Of a stretch of DNA of 18,059 nt, positions 14,576 to 18,059 are shown one piece after another. The translations under genes and the position numbers were made by a program. The DNA lies in contig CAMJPH010000048.1 of NCBI GenBank assembly GCA_946407715.1, forward strand, positions 1 through 18,059. The letters are read 5' to 3'. Every line of letters starts with the position of its first letter. Position 1 is the first letter of the stretch. The notes beneath the pieces were generated by a model. That model was not told the DNA's origin, searched no databases, and saw nothing but the letters and a program-made list of their open reading frames with translations. This DNA comes from an uncultured Bacteroidales bacterium (GTDB lineage: Bacteria; Bacteroidota; Bacteroidia; Bacteroidales; WCHB1-69).

Positions 14576-14581
14576 CCTTTA

Positions 14582-15739
14582 TCAGAACAGCTCACTCAAT
14601 TTTCGCGTCGCGTTCGTCCAGTCATAATGCTCATACACGAAATCGTGACCGCTTTTCGCAAATTCTTGATAATATGCGGAGTCGTCAAGCAAACGATTGA
14701 GAATATCGACATATTGGCGGGTAGTGCCACACGCGATTACGGCCCCTTCCTTTGCGGCAGGGTCCAACGGCTTTGCTGCCAACGGTGAGGTGACGCATGG
14801 CAGCCGCATTGACATGGCTTCCAACAGCTTGTTTTGCAAACCGGTACCCAACCGCATCGGGGCGATGAAGATGCGCGCTTGGGCATAACAATCAGTCATC
14901 GAAGGCACCCACCCCGTAACGGTGACATGATCACTCTGCAGGGCACGAACCTTCTTGGCAGGATCGGCACCGGCGAGCATCAGCTTCACTTCCGGATGCT
15001 TTTTACGCAGTTCTGGCAGAATCTCTTTTACCAAATAGACCGCAGCATCCACATTTGGCGAGTAGTTCATATTGCCCGAGAAGATCAGGTCATGGGTTTT
15101 CGGCACAGCATCGTGACTGAACTTGACAAAATCCACCCCATTGGGAACCACCACAATCTCCTCTTTCATTGGATGTTGGATGCAGTCGCGGTCCAAGGCG
15201 GTAATCATGGTCTTTTGCTCGAAATCATCGAAGATGTCGGTTTCATAATGGGCGATACGGTGGCCTTCCATCCGCATTACAGGTCTGAAAAGCGGGAAGG
15301 CTTTCTGAGCCCGACGTTCCATCCCCATGGAGAAAGCATCTTGATAATCAAGCACTTTAGGGATTTTACAGTGGCGCACATACTCCGCCATCCGAAAGAG
15401 CTGACAGTAAATACGGTCAGGCTGCACCTCTTGGATGATTTTGTCGATCCGCTTATGGTTGCGGTGACTGTAGAAATAGCCGCACTGCAGAGGCAATCCC
15501 ACGAAGAGGGAGCCCACCATGTTGAGAACGCTGCGCAGGGGGGATTGCTGCAGAAAGTGGATCTCGCGACAATATGGGGTCAGTTCGCGCATCGCCTCCG
15601 CCGGCACGGTATGGTTATAGAGTGCCACCAGATAGAGATCATGCCATCTTGACAACTCCCGAATCTGGTAGTAGGCTCTCAGCTTGTCGCCCTTCTCCAA
15701 CGGGAAAGGGATGCGGGAAAGAACCACTAATATCTTCAT
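14582..15739 (-). CDS. GT-B glycosyltransferase, family 4-like
   Basis: This 385-residue cytoplasmic or membrane-associated glycosyltransferase probably adds a sugar to a surface polysaccharide or lipid carrier; substrates cannot be read from sequence. The N-terminal domain starts MKILVVLSRIPFPLEKGDKLRAYY, with the Gly-rich 'P.P...GdK.R.y' pattern seen in the TIGR03087-like (PEP-CTERM-associated) group. The C-terminal Rossmann domain has IFSGNMNYSPN, VKLMLAGADP, VTGWVP and the nucleotide-binding GTGLQNKLLEAMSM. The residues VPNGVDFVKF mark the domain linker. No exosortase gene is visible, so the PEP-CTERM link is only a family resemblance. The ATG at 15739 is preferred over a TTG at 15784 that overlaps the promoter. 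It is divergent from the M20D gene. Confidence 0.88.
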   Translation of the reverse strand: MKILVVLSRIPFPLEKGDKLRAYYQIRELSRWHDLYLVALYNHTVPAEAMRELTPYCREIHFLQQSPLRSVLNMVGSLFVGLPLQCGYFYSHRNHKRIDKIIQEVQPDRIYCQLFRMAEYVRHCKIPKVLDYQDAFSMGMERRAQKAFPLFRPVMRMEGHRIAHYETDIFDDFEQKTMITALDRDCIQHPMKEEIVVVPNGVDFVKFSHDAVPKTHDLIFSGNMNYSPNVDAAVYLVKEILPELRKKHPEVKLMLAGADPAKKVRALQSDHVTVTGWVPSMTDCYAQARIFIAPMRLGTGLQNKLLEAMSMRLPCVTSPLAAKPLDPAAKEGAVIACGTTRQYVDILNRLLDDSAYYQEFAKSGHDFVYEHYDWTNATRKLSELF

Positions 15740-15773
15740 TTCAACGATTTTAGGATGAAGTTTTTTCGAAGCG

Positions 15774-15781
15774 CAAAGATA
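15774..15781 (-). promoter_or_regulatory. -7 promoter element (with -33) of the glycosyltransferase gene
   Basis: On the minus strand TATCTTTG is preceded by TTG and followed by CGC. A -33 TTTG lies at 15803-15800, with an 18-base spacer. The element is 34 bases upstream of the ATG. This is the best-formed promoter in the window and lies back-to-back with that of the M20D gene. Confidence 0.75.
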
Positions 15782-15825
15782 CAAATTTTAGGCATTAGGC
15801 AAAGAAGTCAAAAGCTAAAAAATTG

Positions 15826-15833
15826 TACATTTG
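15826..15833 (+). promoter_or_regulatory. -7 promoter element of the M20D amidohydrolase gene
   Basis: TACATTTG, preceded by TTG and followed by CAC, lies 27 bases before the ATG at 15861. The spacer before it carries reiterated words (GTCAAAAGCTAAAAAA) like those ahead of the lysS promoter. No -33 TTTG was recognised. Confidence 0.65.
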
Positions 15834-15860
15834 CACTTTCAGATTAATGATTATAACATT

Positions 15861-16973
15861 ATGAATAGCAAAAAGATACGCCACCAATTGCATCGCATGG
15901 CAGAGGCTTCCAACGAGGAAATAGAAACTTCCGCCTTCATCAGACACGAACTGGAACGCCTTGAGCCGACAAAGATTCTCACCTTCCCGAAAGGACACCA
16001 CCTGTTGGCTGAATTCGACTTCGGGGGCGGCGGAAAAACCGTACTGCTCCGCGCAGACATGGACGCGGTGCGAGTCAACGAAACACTGAATCTGCCATAC
16101 ATATCTGAAAACAAAGGCGTTTCGCACAAATGCGGGCATGACGGGCACAGCACGATTATGCTCCGCGTAGCGGAAATGCTGCACAATAAAAAACTGCCGT
16201 CAGGCAAAGTGTTGCTTCTCTTCCAAGGTGCCGAAGAGACCGGCGAAGGTGCGCGGCAGATTCTCGAAAGTGGGATTCTGCAATCCTATACCATCGATTG
16301 CGCCTACGCCTTGCACAATATCCCCGCCGAACCAACTGGCACAATTATATGTAAACCAGATAGTTTTACCTGTTCCGTCATCAGTTGCGACATTGTGCTG
16401 ACCGGACAGACCGCTCACGCCGCCGAACCGTGGAATGCCGTGTCACCATTTCCCGCAGCACAACGGCTCACCGATTTCGTGCTGTCGCTGAACCAACACG
16501 ATGTACAACGCAACGACTTCTGCGTGGCCACACTCATCGAGTTCCGGGTGGGCAGCCAAGCCTACGGAGTGACCGCCGGCGACGGCATTTTGCGTTTCAC
16601 CATTCGCACCCGAGAAGACGCTCATCTCCAGCAAATTATCTCAGAAATCGAAAGCAAAGCTAAAGCCGAAGCTGCTTCGGACAACTTACAATGTGAAATA
16701 CGTTGGATAGAGTACTTCGCCGCCTCGAACAATGCCGAAAAAGCAGTGGAATCCATCAAAAAATGCGCTGACAAGTTAAACATCACCTACAAAGAGAAGC
16801 CGATACCTTTCTTTTGGGGAGAGGACTTCGGACTCTTCACGCAGCATTACACAGGTGCATTGTTCGGGTTAGGCTCCGGCACCATGCAACCGCCACTTCA
16901 CCACCCCGATTTCGACTTCCCCGATGAGATTTTGGAAAAAGGAGCTGAAATGTTCTATGCATTGCTGTTGTAA
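15861..16973 (+). CDS. M20D family amidohydrolase (hippurate hydrolase / N-acyl-amino-acid amidohydrolase-like)
   Basis: This 370-residue cytoplasmic metallo-amidohydrolase has the M20D order. LLRADMDAVRVNE carries the conserved Asp. CGHDGH (Cys91, His93, Asp94, His96) is the metal site, FQGAEETGEGA carries the metal/catalytic Glu pair (125-126), and ALHN follows. A lid domain begins at VLTGQTAHAAEPW. A final metal His is in HHPDFDFPDE near the end. Such enzymes cleave N-acetyl, N-benzoyl or other N-acyl amino acids; the substrate cannot be told. No signal peptide is seen. The ATG at 15861 is chosen over a TTG at 15831 that lies inside the promoter. No clear terminator follows, and mutS2 has its own promoter. 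Confidence 0.92.
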   Translation: MNSKKIRHQLHRMAEASNEEIETSAFIRHELERLEPTKILTFPKGHHLLAEFDFGGGGKTVLLRADMDAVRVNETLNLPYISENKGVSHKCGHDGHSTIMLRVAEMLHNKKLPSGKVLLLFQGAEETGEGARQILESGILQSYTIDCAYALHNIPAEPTGTIICKPDSFTCSVISCDIVLTGQTAHAAEPWNAVSPFPAAQRLTDFVLSLNQHDVQRNDFCVATLIEFRVGSQAYGVTAGDGILRFTIRTREDAHLQQIISEIESKAKAEAASDNLQCEIRWIEYFAASNNAEKAVESIKKCADKLNITYKEKPIPFFWGEDFGLFTQHYTGALFGLGSGTMQPPLHHPDFDFPDEILEKGAEMFYALLL

Positions 16974-17071
16974 ATTAGAGCTTTGGAGTCGAATAATGAT
17001 ACATTTTGTCGCATTATTTGCACGTTTCAGTAACAACAATTTCATTTGTCTGTGGGTATTCGTAATTTGTG

Positions 17072-17079
17072 TACCTTTG
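17072..17079 (+). promoter_or_regulatory. -7 promoter element of mutS2
   Basis: TACCTTTG followed by CCGC lies 28 bases before the mutS2 ATG. A TTTG at 17045-17048 is 23 bases upstream, a little far for a standard -33. Confidence 0.65.
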
Positions 17080-17107
17080 CCGCCATTTTAAAACTGACAA
17101 AACTTAT

Positions 17108-18059
17108 ATGCTCTATCCAGATAATTTTGAGGAAAAAATCGGTTTTGACATCGTGCGGCGGCTGATTCTGGAGCACTGCTTGAGTCCGCAAGGGGCGGAA
17201 GCGGTGGAAAGTATGCAGTTTATGACCGACATGCTGCAAATCATGCCGGCATTGGAAGCGGTGGAAGAGTTCCGCCAATTGCTACTTTTTGACGAACCAT
17301 TTCCCGCACAGGACTTCTACGACCTCCGCGAAACACTGAAACGTCTCCGTATTGACGGCACCCATATCGAACTTGAAGAACTCGCCTGCCTGCGCGGGTT
17401 CATCCAGTCCATGACCAACATTTTCGTTTATTTCAAGGTGCGCCACGAGGATAACCGCTACCCGCGCCTTTGGTCAATGTGTGCGGAGATGCCGCTGCAA
17501 CGCGACCTGACGAGCGCCATCAACCGCATCTTGGACGACAAAGGGCAAATGCGCGACAACGCCTCCGACGAACTGGCCCACATCAAAGGAGCAATTAACC
17601 GCCTCTCCCGCGATGCCGACCGGCAAATCCGCAAGATTCTCGCCACTGCCAAGCAGGACGGCATCGTGAAGGAGGATGCCGAAATGACCATCCGCAACGG
17701 ACGACTCTGCATTCCCGTTTCCGCCCAGTTCAAACGCCGACTGCGCGGTTTCGTGCATGACGAGTCCGCCACCGGACAAACTGTTTTCATCGAGCCGACG
17801 GAGGTTTTTGACGCCAACAACGAACTCAAGGAACTGCAAAACGCCGAACAACGCGAGATCATCCGCATCCTGACAGAAATCACCGACACCATCCGCCCGC
17901 TCATCGATGACCTACTCGATGCCCAAAAACTGATGGGCAAATACGACTTCCTTCGTGCCAAAGCCCTCTTCGCCATCGATATTGACGCTTCGGTGCCCCA
18001 TATCCATCCGAAAACCATGGTGCAGTGGTACCAGGCCAAACATCCCCTACTCTACCTCA
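17108..18059 (+). CDS. mutS2: endonuclease MutS2, N-terminal part (runs off the window)
   Basis: MutS2 is a MutS-like ATPase lacking the mismatch-recognition domain. Roles in recombination suppression or in rescue of collided ribosomes have been described in other bacteria. The visible 317 codons have no stop. They start MLYPDNFEEKIGFDIVRRLI and carry the coiled core and clamp region: KDNA-like DNASDELAHIKGAINRL, then RNGRLCIPV and the family signature HDESATGQTVFIEPTEV (about residues 218-234). They end at the KHPLLYL that opens the ATPase domain. The Walker motifs and C-terminal Smr nuclease domain lie beyond the window. The frame continues to the last base. Confidence 0.95.
   Translation, partial: MLYPDNFEEKIGFDIVRRLILEHCLSPQGAEAVESMQFMTDMLQIMPALEAVEEFRQLLLFDEPFPAQDFYDLRETLKRLRIDGTHIELEELACLRGFIQSMTNIFVYFKVRHEDNRYPRLWSMCAEMPLQRDLTSAINRILDDKGQMRDNASDELAHIKGAINRLSRDADRQIRKILATAKQDGIVKEDAEMTIRNGRLCIPVSAQFKRRLRGFVHDESATGQTVFIEPTEVFDANNELKELQNAEQREIIRILTEITDTIRPLIDDLLDAQKLMGKYDFLRAKALFAIDIDASVPHIHPKTMVQWYQAKHPLLYL

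Noticed and set aside
16992..17018. Inverted repeat AATAATG / CATTATT as a terminator after the M20D gene
   Set aside because: The stem is entirely weak A/T pairs with one G-C and there is no T run after it.

Overview
The window looks like a chromosomal segment of an anaerobic member of the Bacteroidota, most likely Bacteroidales. This is inferred from four things: recurring promoter -7 elements of the type TAnnTTTG (extended here to TAYNTTTGC), A-rich rather than Shine-Dalgarno-like start regions, gene families typical of the phylum (GH92 mannosidase, PepSY-like secreted proteins, an AtpB with a long signal-bearing N-terminus, LysS with a C-terminal extension, short AMP nucleosidase), and an [FeFe]-hydrogenase maturase. 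No rRNA, tRNA, insertion sequence, phage gene or CRISPR array was seen.

Layout. 1-150 is the 3' end of a GH92-type glycosidase. 231-1955 is lysS (+), which converges on radA (-, 1985-3358). 3359-3668 is a gene-poor stretch holding the radA promoter, a likely remnant of a type IX secretion sorting domain, and a terminator. 3669-5053 (-) is an operon of three tandem secreted PepSY-like paralogs. 5191-6414 (-) is a secreted C1B cysteine peptidase, separated from that operon by a strong terminator. 6464-8535 (-) carries only the membrane (Fo) part of ATP synthase, in the order atpB-atpE-atpF. 8691-9065 (+) is ridA, with a clear terminator. 9246-11032 (+) is a TM1266-type hydrogenase-system regulator followed by hydG. 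11134-14575 (+) is an LptF/LptG permease, then folB-aroB (start-stop overlap), then AMP nucleosidase. 14582-15739 (-) is a glycosyltransferase, divergent from an M20D amidohydrolase (+, 15861-16973). 17108 to the window end is the 5' part of mutS2.

How the genes work together. folB and aroB feed folate and chorismate biosynthesis. hydG with its small partner belongs to H-cluster assembly, although hydE, hydF and the hydrogenase are not here. atpB, atpE and atpF build the proton channel and stator, but the F1 genes must lie elsewhere. The secreted peptidase next to three secreted PepSY-like proteins suggests, without proving, an envelope protease/inhibitor neighbourhood.

Most of the window is ordinary housekeeping DNA, and no wholly new system is evident. 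The points most worth a second look are the strongly conserved extended -7 promoter word found ten times, the PepSY triplet beside the peptidase, the decayed sorting-domain tail, the hairpin between atpE and atpF, the structured leaders of the hyd and lpt genes, and an aroB 3' end that runs through word-repeat spacer DNA into the next gene.
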